From Streptomyces sp. NBC_00078 (GTDB taxonomy: Bacteria > Actinomycetota > Actinomycetes > Streptomycetales > Streptomycetaceae), in contig NZ_JAPELX010000001.1 of assembly GCF_026343335.1 (NCBI RefSeq), positions 3,968,001 through 4,032,000 of the forward strand: DNA of 64,000 bases. The letters are read 5' to 3'. Positions 57,056 to 64,000 of the stretch are shown in pieces. The position numbers were made by a program, and so were the translations under genes. The notes beneath the pieces are model-generated. The model saw only the letters and a program-made list of their open reading frames with translations, was not told the origin of the DNA and ran no database searches. Each line of letters begins with the position of its first letter. The stretch's first letter is position 1.

Positions 57056-58278
57056 TAGTGGTCCAGGCCCGAGTCCCGGTTCCGGTCCCGGTCGAGGTCG
57101 AGGTCGAGCATGCGGATCGCGTTGCCCCGCATCAGCTTGTAGACCGTCTCGTCGTCGAGGCCCTTCACATGGTCGAGGGCGACCTCCTTGGTGTGCGGGA
57201 AGGTCGAGTCGACGTGCGGATAGTCGGTCTCGAAGGTGGCGTTGTCCCGGCCCACCACGTCCAGCGAGGCGACGCCGTGCTTGTCGCGGAAGAAGCAGCA
57301 GAAGATCTGCCGGTAGTAGTACGTCGACGGGGGCTCCGGGACCAGGTCCCGCACCCCGCCCCACGCCCGGTGCTCCTCCCAGACGTCGTCGGCGCGTTCC
57401 AGGGCGTACGGGATCCAGCCCATCTGCCCTTCGGAGTAGGCGAGTTTGAGGCGGGGGAACTTCACCAGCACCCCGCTGAACAGGTAGTCCATCATCGAGG
57501 CCATGGCGTTGTTGAAGCTCAGCGACGCCTGGACGGCGGGGGGCGCGTCAGGGGAGGCGGCCGGCATCTGCGAGCTGCTGCCGATGTGCATGTTGACGAC
57601 CGTCCCGGTCTCCTGGCAGACCGCGAAGAACGGGTCCCAGTAGCCGGAGTGGATGGAGGGCAGCCCGAGGTAGGTGGGGATCTCGGAGAAGGTCACCGCC
57701 TTCACCCCGCGCGCGGCGTTGCGCCGGATCTCGGCGACCGCCAGGTCGACGTCCCACAGGGGAATCAGGCACAGCGGGATCAGCCGGCCCCCGCTGTCCC
57801 CGCACCACTCCTCCACCATCCAGTCGTTGTAGGCGCGCACACAGGCCAGCGCGACCTCCTTGTCGTGCGCCTCGGCGAAGGTCTGGCCGCAGAAGCGCGG
57901 GAAGGACGGGAAGCAGAGGCTGGCCTCGACGTGGTTGAGGTCCATGTCCTCCAGGCGCGCCCTGGGATCCCAGCAGCCGCGCCGCATCTCCTGTCTGGTG
58001 ATCCCCTCCAGGGTCATCTCGTCGCGGTCGAAGCCGACGGCGGCGATGTTGCGCTTGTACGGGAACTTCAGGTCCTCGTAGATCCACCAGTCGGTCGGCT
58101 GGCCTTCCGGGTCCATGGTGATCCGGTACTTGCCTGCGACGTAGGCGAGTTCGCCGATTCCGGCGGTGAGGGCCTGCGGGCCGCGGTCGCGGTACTTCTG
58201 GGGCAGCCAGGTCTCGAAGAGGTGCGCGGGCTCGATCACATGGTCGTCGACGCTGATGATTCGGGGCAGTTCGGTCAT
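57055..58278 (-). CDS. Amidohydrolase-family (Amidohydro_2) metal hydrolase
   Basis: The 407-residue protein begins RIISVDDHVIEPAHLFETWLP, giving the first metal ligands (DDH), and has a histidine in VVNMHIGSSSQ (near residue 245) and the aspartate end DNATFETDYPHVDSTFPH (near 345). This family includes decarboxylases (ACMSD-like) and hydrolases. The C-terminus has a short acidic/basic repeat (LDLDRDRNRDSG). ATG 58278 has GGAGGGG upstream. It is the first gene of the operon with the two acyl-CoA dehydrogenase subunits. Confidence 0.85.
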   Translation of the reverse strand: MTELPRIISVDDHVIEPAHLFETWLPQKYRDRGPQALTAGIGELAYVAGKYRITMDPEGQPTDWWIYEDLKFPYKRNIAAVGFDRDEMTLEGITRQEMRRGCWDPRARLEDMDLNHVEASLCFPSFPRFCGQTFAEAHDKEVALACVRAYNDWMVEEWCGDSGGRLIPLCLIPLWDVDLAVAEIRRNAARGVKAVTFSEIPTYLGLPSIHSGYWDPFFAVCQETGTVVNMHIGSSSQMPAASPDAPPAVQASLSFNNAMASMMDYLFSGVLVKFPRLKLAYSEGQMGWIPYALERADDVWEEHRAWGGVRDLVPEPPSTYYYRQIFCCFFRDKHGVASLDVVGRDNATFETDYPHVDSTFPHTKEVALDHVKGLDDETVYKLMRGNAIRMLDLDLDRDRNRDSGLDH

Positions 58279-58307
58279 GGTCCCCTCCACCTGGCACTGA
58301 CCAGTTT

Positions 58308-58322
58308 CTGATGGGTCGTCAG
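58308..58322. promoter_or_regulatory. Regulon palindrome, site 9
   Basis: CTGATGGGTCGTCAG lies 30 bp upstream of the amidohydrolase start with one mismatch in the left arm (CTGATG for CTGACG). It probably controls the minus-strand amidohydrolase/ACAD operon. Confidence 0.75.
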
Positions 58323-58397
58323 ATCTCGGTACGCCTAGCAGGCTAGCCCCACCCCCCTGGACCGACAAGGCGCCGAGCCCTACGCTCTGCCCACGAT

Positions 58398-58412
58398 CTG
58401 ACTGCCCGTCAG
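58398..58412. promoter_or_regulatory. Regulon palindrome, site 10
   Basis: CTGACTGCCCGTCAG lies 52 bp upstream of the AMP-ligase GTG (58464), 90 bp from site 9, with one mismatch in the left arm. Two separate sites in this divergent region suggest one per transcript. Confidence 0.77.
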
Positions 58413-58463
58413 TTCTGTCTCAGCTCCATGCCAGCTCCATGCCAGCTCCACAAGGGGGCCGCC

Positions 58464-59999
58464 GTGAACGACACCGCCCACGCGCTCAGCTCGTCCCGCA
58501 CCCTCTGGGAACTTCTCGCCCGCCGCGCCGACCTCACCCCGGACCACCCGGTCCTCCTCCAGGACGACCGCTCCCTGAGCTTCGGCGAGCTGCGTGCGCG
58601 TGCCGAGCGCGTGGCGGCCGGCCTGTACGACATGGGCGTGCGCCCCGGCACCGTGGTCGCCTGGCAGCTGCCCACCCGCATCGAGACGGCCCTGCTGTCC
58701 TTCGCGCTGGCCCGCCTGGGCGCCGTACAGACCCCGGTCATCCCCTTCTACCGGGACCGTGAAGTGGCCTTCGCGCTGCGGGAGTCGAAGGCCGAGTACT
58801 TCGCCGTGCCCGGCGAGTGGCGCGGCTTCGACCACACCGGGATGGCGCGGCGGCTGGGAGCGAAGGGGATCTTCGAGGCGTACGACGGTGCCGGCCTGCC
58901 CGACGGTGATCCGTCCGTGCTGCCCGCCCCGCCCTCCGACGGCACGTCCGTGCGCTGGATCTACTGGACCTCGGGCACGACCTCCGACCCCAAGGGCGTC
59001 CTGCACACGGACCGTTCGCTGATCGCGGGCGGCTCGTGTCTCGCGCACGCGCTGCACCTGTCGGCGGACGACGTGGGCTCGATGGCGTTCCCGTACGCGC
59101 ACATCGCCGGCCCCGACTACACGGTCATGCTGCTGCTGTACGGCTTCCCCGCGGTGATGTTCGAGCAGTTCGCGCTGCCGGACGCCCTGGAGGGCTACCG
59201 GCGGCACGGGGTGACGGTGGCGGGCGGGTCGACGGCGTTCTACTCGATGTTCCTCGCCGAGCAGCGCAGGCAGCCGGGGGCGAAGGTCATTCCTTCGCTA
59301 CGGCTGCTCGCGGGCGGCGGGGCACCCAAGCCGCCGGAGGTGTACCACGCCGTCGTACGGGAGATGGGGGTGCAGCTCACGCACGGGTACGGGATGACCG
59401 AGGTGCCGATGATCACCATGGGGGCGCCGGACGACACCACGGAGAACCTGGCGACGACGGAGGGACGTCCGCCGGAAGGGATGGAGATACGCGTCGTGGA
59501 CGGGGAGGTGCGGCTGCGCGGGGAGGCCGTCTGTCAGGGGTATCTGGATCCCGCGCAGACCGCGGAGGCCTTCGACGCGGAGGGGTTCCTGCGGACCGGT
59601 GACCTGGGACATCTGACCGCGAGCGGGCATCTGGTGCTCACCGGGCGGCTGAAGGACGTGATCATCCGCAAGGGCGAGAACATCTCGGCGAAGGAGATCG
59701 AGGACCTGCTGGCCGCCCACCCGGCCGTCGGGGACGTCGCCGTGATCGGCCTGCCGGACGCGGAGCGCGGGGAGCGGGTCTGTGCGGTGGTGGAACAGCC
59801 GCCGGGCGCCGACGGGTTGACGCTGGCCGCCGTCACCTCGTATCTGCGCGCGGAAGGGCTGTCCGTGCACAAGCTGCCGGAGCAGCTGGAGGTGGTGGAC
59901 GCCCTTCCGCGCAACGACACGCTGCGGAAAGTGCTCAAGTACAAGCTGCGCGAGCGCTATTCGGGGACCGTGAGGGAGAACCTCATTCAGGGACCGTGA
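58464..59999 (+). CDS. AMP-dependent CoA ligase (cyclohexanecarboxylate-CoA ligase-like)
   Basis: The 511-residue ANL enzyme has the P-loop IYWTSGTTSDPKGVLHT (residues ~172-188), the HGYGMTEVPM motif near 310, the TGDLGHL motif and the C-terminal RKGENISAKEIEDLL and LPRNDTLRKVLKYKL with the catalytic lysine. It would activate a carboxylic acid. GTG 58464 with GGGGG 5 bases upstream was preferred; ATG 58428 is in frame but lacks a ribosome-binding site and lies in a short duplicated CTCCATGCCAG run. It overlaps the convergent EF-hand gene by 17 bp. Confidence 0.85.
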   Translation: MNDTAHALSSSRTLWELLARRADLTPDHPVLLQDDRSLSFGELRARAERVAAGLYDMGVRPGTVVAWQLPTRIETALLSFALARLGAVQTPVIPFYRDREVAFALRESKAEYFAVPGEWRGFDHTGMARRLGAKGIFEAYDGAGLPDGDPSVLPAPPSDGTSVRWIYWTSGTTSDPKGVLHTDRSLIAGGSCLAHALHLSADDVGSMAFPYAHIAGPDYTVMLLLYGFPAVMFEQFALPDALEGYRRHGVTVAGGSTAFYSMFLAEQRRQPGAKVIPSLRLLAGGGAPKPPEVYHAVVREMGVQLTHGYGMTEVPMITMGAPDDTTENLATTEGRPPEGMEIRVVDGEVRLRGEAVCQGYLDPAQTAEAFDAEGFLRTGDLGHLTASGHLVLTGRLKDVIIRKGENISAKEIEDLLAAHPAVGDVAVIGLPDAERGERVCAVVEQPPGADGLTLAAVTSYLRAEGLSVHKLPEQLEVVDALPRNDTLRKVLKYKLRERYSGTVRENLIQGP

Positions 60000-60495
60000 A
60001 GTAGCGGGCGAACGCCGGGACGATCTCCGCCTCGCCGACCCTGCCGTCGCCGTCGGCGTCGAGCGCGGCGGCGGAGGCGAGGGCGATGTCCTCGCTCACA
60101 CCCAGGATCCTCAGTACGCGCGCGGTGTCCTGGACGGTGGCCGCTCCGTCGCCGTCGGTGTCGGCGATGTCGAGGGCCGCGTGCAGGAAGGGGCGGGCGA
60201 TCTCCGCGAACCGGTCGGGGTTGTCACGCAGGCGCTTGACCGCGCCGTACACGAACTCGTCCCGGTTGATGCGCTGGTCGCCGTCCCGGTCCGCTATCCC
60301 GGCCATGCCCTGCCAGAACGCCTCGGCGCCGGCGTACATCGCCTGCCCCTTGTCGGAGCGTGCCGCGGTGCCGAACTCGGCGAGCAGCGCCTTCGCCGCG
60401 CGGTTGAAGTCCTCGCGGTCGATATAGCCGTTGCCGTCCTGGTCGAAGGTGGCGAACCGGGCGGCGATCCTGCGCTCGTACTCGCTGCTGACCAT
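59983..60495 (-). CDS. EF-hand calcium-binding protein
   Basis: The 170-residue protein has four EF-hand loops: DQDGNGYIDREDF (~residues 17-29), DRDGDQRINRDEF, DTDGDGAATVQDT and DADGDGRVGEAEI. The third lacks the usual glutamate at position 12 of the loop and may not bind calcium well. It resembles the calerythrin/CabC-like calcium buffers of actinomycetes. The start is ATG 60495. Confidence 0.87.
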   Translation of the reverse strand: MVSSEYERRIAARFATFDQDGNGYIDREDFNRAAKALLAEFGTAARSDKGQAMYAGAEAFWQGMAGIADRDGDQRINRDEFVYGAVKRLRDNPDRFAEIARPFLHAALDIADTDGDGAATVQDTARVLRILGVSEDIALASAAALDADGDGRVGEAEIVPAFARYFTVPE

Positions 60496-60726
60496 GTCTC
60501 TTCGAGCCGCCTTACTCACGTCGGGGTCTATCTGGACGGAGCGTACGACGTGCCGGGCCCTCCAAGCGCCGGAAAGCGACGCTTGTGCCAAGACCGAGGG
60601 AATTTTGCGACAACGATGTGGCAGAAGCCTCCGGGCGACGGTACGCGAAGATCCGATCTGGACGGAGACCGGACCTGGACAGGGGTCGGACCTGGGCGGG
60701 ACACCTGACCTGCGCGGAGACCGGAT

Positions 60727-61107
60727 CTATGCGGAGAGCGGGCCGGCCTCTTCGGTGACGGCATCCTCCAGGTCGGCGTACACGTCGAACAGGCGGCGGA
60801 CGCCCAGCGCGCCGAGGACACGGTTGACGTGGGAGCCGTCGACCGCGCCCTGCGCCGGGAGGATCAGGCGCAGGCGGCCCTGGCAGGAGCGGATCAGCCG
60901 ACGGGCGGCTATGAGCACGCCGACGCCGCTGGAGTCACAGAAGAACACGTCGTCGAGGTCCAGGACGAGACAGTGCCGGCCCTCGGCCACCACGTCATGC
61001 ACGTGCTGCCGCAGCGTCGGCGATGTCACGAGATCCAGTTCGCCGGACACCCGGAGCACGGCCCATTCGCCCTGATCGACGCAGGTCACTTTGAACGTCA
61101 CCACCAT
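60727..61107 (-). CDS. STAS-domain anti-anti-sigma factor
   Basis: The 126-residue protein has the STAS pattern (VLRVSGELDLVTSPTLRQHV, then VLDLDDVFFCDSSGVGVLIAA near residue 55, where the serine of DSSG is the phosphorylation site in SpoIIAA/RsbV relatives). It would bind an RsbW-type kinase such as the one encoded at 54022. ATG 61107 was chosen; a GTG 3-6 bases further is possible. Confidence 0.85.
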   Translation of the reverse strand: MVVTFKVTCVDQGEWAVLRVSGELDLVTSPTLRQHVHDVVAEGRHCLVLDLDDVFFCDSSGVGVLIAARRLIRSCQGRLRLILPAQGAVDGSHVNRVLGALGVRRLFDVYADLEDAVTEEAGPLSA

Positions 61108-61422
61108 GCCCTTCGTTCGCCGGAACCCCCGCAACCGGAAGCCGTACCTTCGCTTCCCTGCAGCGCGGCTGCCCAGCGGCCGTTCCCTGAAACGCGGCGC
61201 CAAAAACGGAAACCGATCAGAAGAGGCTTGTTTTAGTCGTCTTCGATCCTGTTCGATCAGATCTGAACCGGGTAGGTGACCGTCCACTATCACCTGCGGC
61301 CGGCCAGGGGGCGCTCATTGCTACAAAGGGGCGTGCACTGTCAGACGTGCCGACTACATTCGAGGAGACGGTGGACACAGACTGGGCCGAGGCACGGGCA
61401 GGGGCAGGGGTGAGGGATCCGG
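61108..61422. other. Promoter region between the STAS and ECF sigma genes
   Basis: About 315 bp between divergent genes. It contains part of the AT-richer sequence GGCTTGTTTTAGTCGTC. No gene, and no catabolic-type palindrome, is visible. Confidence 0.5.
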
Positions 61423-62004
61423 ATGGCGAAGAAGGACACACCGCCCCGCTGGGACCGCAGGATGCAGCAGCGGCTCGCACGCGGTGAGGCGGCCGCCCTC
61501 GGCGAGCTGTACGACCGGTTCGCCTCACTCGTGCACGGCCTCGCCCACCGCGTCCTCGGCGACGAGCGCGCGGCCGACGGCATCACCCGCGACGTCTTCG
61601 CGCACGTCTGGGAGCACCCCGAGGCGTACGACCCCAGGACGGGCCCCCTGCGGTCCTGGGTCGCCACGCTGACGCACCGCCTGGCCGTGCAGCGGCTGCG
61701 GGCCACCGAGACCGCCGCCCTGGCCCAGGGCTCGGGCGGTTCCGCCGAGGACCTGGAGCGCAGGGTGCGCCGCGCCTCGGTCGCCGCCCGCGCCGACTAC
61801 ATCGTGCAGTCCATGCCCGTCCCGCTGCGGGCCGCCCTGGAGCTGGCCTACTTCCAGCGCCGCGACTACCGCCAGACCGCGGTCGACCTCGGCGTCACCG
61901 AGGACGAGGCCCGCCGTCGGCTCCGTCTGGGCCTGCAGCTGCTGTCCACCGCCCACGACGCCGGCGCACCCGGGGCACCTCCCGGTTACGGGGGTGCGGC
62001 GTGA
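61423..62004 (+). CDS. ECF-type RNA polymerase sigma factor
   Basis: The 193-residue protein has sigma region 2 (AALGELYDRFASLVHGLAHRVLGDERAADGITRDVFAHVWEHPEAYDP, residues ~24-70) and region 4 (RAALELAYFQRRDYRQTAVDLGVTEDEARRRLRLGLQLL, ~135-175). Length and layout match the SigK-type ECF proteins. The next gene, an anti-sigma-type protein, starts with GTG overlapping its stop (GTGA), so both are coupled. Confidence 0.87.
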   Translation: MAKKDTPPRWDRRMQQRLARGEAAALGELYDRFASLVHGLAHRVLGDERAADGITRDVFAHVWEHPEAYDPRTGPLRSWVATLTHRLAVQRLRATETAALAQGSGGSAEDLERRVRRASVAARADYIVQSMPVPLRAALELAYFQRRDYRQTAVDLGVTEDEARRRLRLGLQLLSTAHDAGAPGAPPGYGGAA

Positions 62005-63425
62005 ACGACGGCAGCGCGGACCGCTTCGACCACGGGGAATTCGACGACAAGGACGACAGGGAGGACCAGGACGAGAGGGACGGCAAGGACGAGGGGAACG
62101 ACGACTGGGACAGCGGGGGCGACGGCATCGGGGACGGGCAGCAGGAGAAACACGGTCCGCCGGACGGTCCCGTGAAGGGCGACGGCCGCGGCCGGGACCC
62201 CGACCAGCCGCCGCGCATACCCATGCCCCGTGCCTCCGTCGAGGACGGCGGGCGGCTGCTGCCGGCGCCGGCGGCCCTGGGAGACCCGACGCCGCAGCCT
62301 GCCCCGCTGGTCCTGGAGCATCCCGTGCTGAAGTCACTCCTGGGCGCGTGGGCGCTGGCCGCCTGCTCGCCGGACGAGACGGCGGCCGTCGAGGAGCACC
62401 TGGGCGACTGCGGCAGCTGCGCCGACGAGGCCCTGCGGCTGCGCGAGGCGGTCGGCCTGCTGCACCCTCCGGAGAGCCTCGACCTGGACCCGGCCCTGCG
62501 CACCCGGGTCCTGGACGGCTGCCTCGACCGGCGCCCGCCGCGCATCCCGGTGCCCGAGTGGGCGGCTCCGTACGACGCCGAGACAGCGCGCCTCGACGCG
62601 CTGCTGCAGGACATCGGGGACGCCGAGTGGCATGCGCCCGTACGGCTGCGCTGGTTCGACGGCGAGGGCCCGACGAGCCGTCGTACGACCGTCGCCGGGG
62701 TCATCGCCCACCTGCTCACCGTCGACGGGCTGGTCGCGGTCGCCCTCGGCCTGGACGACCCGCTGGGCGACCTCGCCGCCGAGGGCCCCACCCCGGGGGC
62801 CCGCACCGAGGCGTACTGGCGCACCTCGCACTTCCCGCCGACCCGTTCCGTGCGGGCGCCCTGGCGCGACCAGACCCACGACCTCGTGCGCACGGTGTCC
62901 TTCGCGGGCGGCAGCTCGGGCTCGGCGCGGCTGGCGGTGTCGTACGGCGAGTTCGAGCTGCCACTGCACGACGCGATGCTGGACCGGGCCTTCGAGTGCT
63001 GGGTGCACGCGGAGGACATCGCCGAGGCGGTCGACTACCCGTACGAGCCGCCCTCCGGCCGTCATCTGCACCGCATGATCGACCTCGCGGCCCGGGTCCT
63101 GCCCACCGCGCTGGCTCAGCGCCGCCAGACCGGCCTCGCCTCGCCCACCCACGGACGCCGCCTCGTCTCCGCCGGCGGACCCGGCCGCAGCCTGCGCCTG
63201 GAGATCGAGGGCTCCGGCGGCGGCGAGTGGCTGATCCCCCTCGACTCCCCCGGCGCGGTGGGCTCCGCCGAGCACGAGGTCGCCCATATCGCCCTGGACG
63301 GCGTGGAGTTCTGCCGCCTCGCAGCGGGTCATGTGTCTCCGCAGGAGGCGGCGGCGGGGCAGGTCGGTGACCGGGAGGCGATCAGGGATGTGCTGTTCGC
63401 CGCGGCCAGCCTGAGCCGCATTTGA
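62001..63425 (+). CDS. Anti-sigma factor with zinc-finger and MDMPI domains
   Basis: The 474-residue protein has a very acidic low-complexity N-terminus (residues ~1-60), a zinc anti-sigma motif (ACSPDETAAVEEHLGDCGSCADEALRL, ~118-145) and a mycothiol-dependent maleylpyruvate-isomerase-like domain (~175-465) with a conserved C-terminal FAAASLSRI. No membrane span is seen, so it is a soluble regulator. The long acidic tail is unusual for the family. GTG 62001 is fixed by coupling to the sigma gene. Confidence 0.82.
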   Translation: MNDGSADRFDHGEFDDKDDREDQDERDGKDEGNDDWDSGGDGIGDGQQEKHGPPDGPVKGDGRGRDPDQPPRIPMPRASVEDGGRLLPAPAALGDPTPQPAPLVLEHPVLKSLLGAWALAACSPDETAAVEEHLGDCGSCADEALRLREAVGLLHPPESLDLDPALRTRVLDGCLDRRPPRIPVPEWAAPYDAETARLDALLQDIGDAEWHAPVRLRWFDGEGPTSRRTTVAGVIAHLLTVDGLVAVALGLDDPLGDLAAEGPTPGARTEAYWRTSHFPPTRSVRAPWRDQTHDLVRTVSFAGGSSGSARLAVSYGEFELPLHDAMLDRAFECWVHAEDIAEAVDYPYEPPSGRHLHRMIDLAARVLPTALAQRRQTGLASPTHGRRLVSAGGPGRSLRLEIEGSGGGEWLIPLDSPGAVGSAEHEVAHIALDGVEFCRLAAGHVSPQEAAAGQVGDREAIRDVLFAAASLSRI

Positions 63426-63431
63426 CTAGCT

Positions 63432-63655
63432 CCTCGGGCTGAAGCCCGAGGATTCTGGCCTTCTCGTCCGTTGCTGTGCCGCTACGCGGCACAGGTTTCG
63501 GGCGGGAATCCGCGGCTTCCTGTTTCTTCGCGCTGCGCCGGGACGAGTCCTGGTCCTACCGGCGCTCCGCAGGCTGTGACCGCCAGTCCGGCGGCCGTCT
63601 TGACGTTGATCGCGGCGTTGTGGTCGCGGTCGTGGAGGGTGTCGCAGGCGGGGCC
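63432..63655 (-). mobile_element. IS200/IS605 TnpB 3' remnant with right-end hairpin
   Basis: On the minus strand the frame ending at TAG 63482-63484 contains CDTLHDRDHNAAINVKTAAG, the RuvC-III region and end of TnpB, after loss of everything upstream. Downstream of the stop lies CCTCGGGCT-GA-AGCCCGAGG (63432-63451), the hairpin found at the right end of these elements, from which a guide-type RNA is normally made. The fragment is joined at about 63655 to sigma-factor sequence. Confidence 0.75.
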
Positions 63656-63660
63656 CGGAA

Positions 63661-64000
63661 CACGCCGCGCTGGTCGAGGCGTTGCGACAGCTGCCCGAGG
63701 TCCAGCGGATCGCGGTCGTGCTGCACCACCTGTGCGACCTGAGCGTGGAGCAGGTAGCCTCCGAAACCGGCGCCCCCACCGGGACGGTCAAGGCCCGGCT
63801 GGCGCGCGGCCGGGCGGCGCTCGCCGGGCACTTGGGGGAGAAGGAGGACGGCCGTGTCCGATGGCCACGACCTCACCACCGCGCTGCGGGAGGTCGCCGA
63901 CGCCCACCGGACGCCTCCGCGAATCCCCGGCAGCGAGATCCGGCGCAGGGCGGCCTGGCGCAGGCGCCGACGGCACGGGGCGCTCGCCTGAACCGCCGCT
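63661..64000 (+). pseudogene. ECF sigma factor, region-4 fragment
   Basis: The frame from 63661 (HAALVEALRQLPEVQRIAVV and LHHLCDLSVEQVASETGAPT) is sigma region 4, ending GTVKARLARGRAALAGHLGE. Region 2 is missing, replaced by the TnpB remnant, and the frame reads on past the normal end without a stop inside the window. The adjacent small gene at 63854 looks like its anti-sigma partner. Confidence 0.7.
63854..63991 (+). pseudogene. Truncated anti-sigma-like small gene
   Basis: GTG 63854 follows AAGGAGG and gives SDGHDLTTALREVADAHRTP and RIPGSEIRRRAAWRRRRRHG, then ALA and TGA. This matches the N-terminal cytoplasmic part of membrane anti-sigma proteins up to the basic stretch before the membrane span, but stops there. 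It is probably a broken gene belonging to the sigma fragment. Confidence 0.5.

Noticed and set aside
49353..59999. A polyketide or non-ribosomal biosynthetic cluster
   Set aside because: The ligases and dehydrogenases are stand-alone catabolic types with no carrier, ketosynthase or condensation domains.
1..64000. tRNA, rRNA and riboswitches
   Set aside because: No tRNA clover-leaf, rRNA stretch or riboswitch core could be recognised by eye; this is not exhaustive.

Overview
The window is high-GC actinobacterial DNA and almost certainly Streptomyces. The evidence is the third-position GC bias, frequent GTG starts, the AfsR/AfsS/AfsK regulatory genes, WhiJ-like helix-turn-helix/DUF397/ATPase clusters, and many TetR-, GntR- and XRE-type regulators. 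It reads as conserved chromosome into which catabolic genes, a bacteriocin locus and several decayed mobile fragments have been set.

Layout. 1-10.4 kb: the 3' part of afsR, its small target afsS, then (after a fadD/thiolase/DUF35/hydratase block) afsK, a kbpA-like gene and a TetR gene. 11-15.3 kb: an Lrp regulator, a LysE exporter, a deazaflavin-dependent oxidoreductase and a second acyl-CoA dehydrogenase/thiolase divergent pair. 15.5-21.5 kb: an accessory regulatory patch of small DUF397, DUF6879 and DUF5753 proteins with an anti-sigma-type ATPase. 21.5-25.3 kb: a PdxH-like oxidase, a VapBC-type toxin-antitoxin pair, acetyltransferases and an NTF2-like gene behind a SoxR-type box. 25.3-33.6 kb: DUF35/DoxX genes, two flavoenzymes, an ADP-forming acyl-CoA synthetase, an enoyl-CoA hydratase and a flavin reductase. 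33.6-39.6 kb: a lower-GC insert with a membrane glycosyltransferase and a lactococcin-972-type bacteriocin with its dedicated ABC exporter/immunity genes, plus a second small secreted protein. 40-44.7 kb: GntR-controlled small genes and decayed IS pieces. 45-48.1 kb: a large secreted subtilase. 48.2-49.4 kb: a graveyard of gene fragments. 49.3-60 kb: a large block of acyl-CoA catabolic genes. 60-64 kb: EF-hand and STAS proteins, an ECF sigma/anti-sigma pair, and a TnpB remnant joined to a sigma-factor fragment.

The most notable pattern is a 15-bp palindrome, CTGACGnnnCGTCAG, that I find at nine good sites and a few weaker ones. It sits in front of nearly every acyl-CoA catabolic transcription unit in the window (near 3.9, 14.05, 26.17, 29.83-29.86, 32.97, 52.6, 58.31 and 58.40 kb) and not in front of the other genes I checked. 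The controlled genes encode three CoA ligases, four acyl-CoA dehydrogenases (two of them an alpha/beta-like adjacent pair), two hydratases, two thiolase/lipid-transfer proteins, two DUF35 partners, an SDR, an alcohol dehydrogenase, an amidohydrolase, a cyclase-family hydrolase, a flavin reductase and a DoxX protein. Together they look like a dispersed regulon for taking apart a bulky, perhaps alicyclic or steroid-like, carboxylic acid. The substrate and the cognate repressor are not visible. A weak version of the site overlaps the start of the TetR gene at 10.4 kb. A decayed copy (truncated flavin reductase with a site-like sequence upstream) lies near 40 kb and a 50-bp fadD fragment lies at 48.3 kb.
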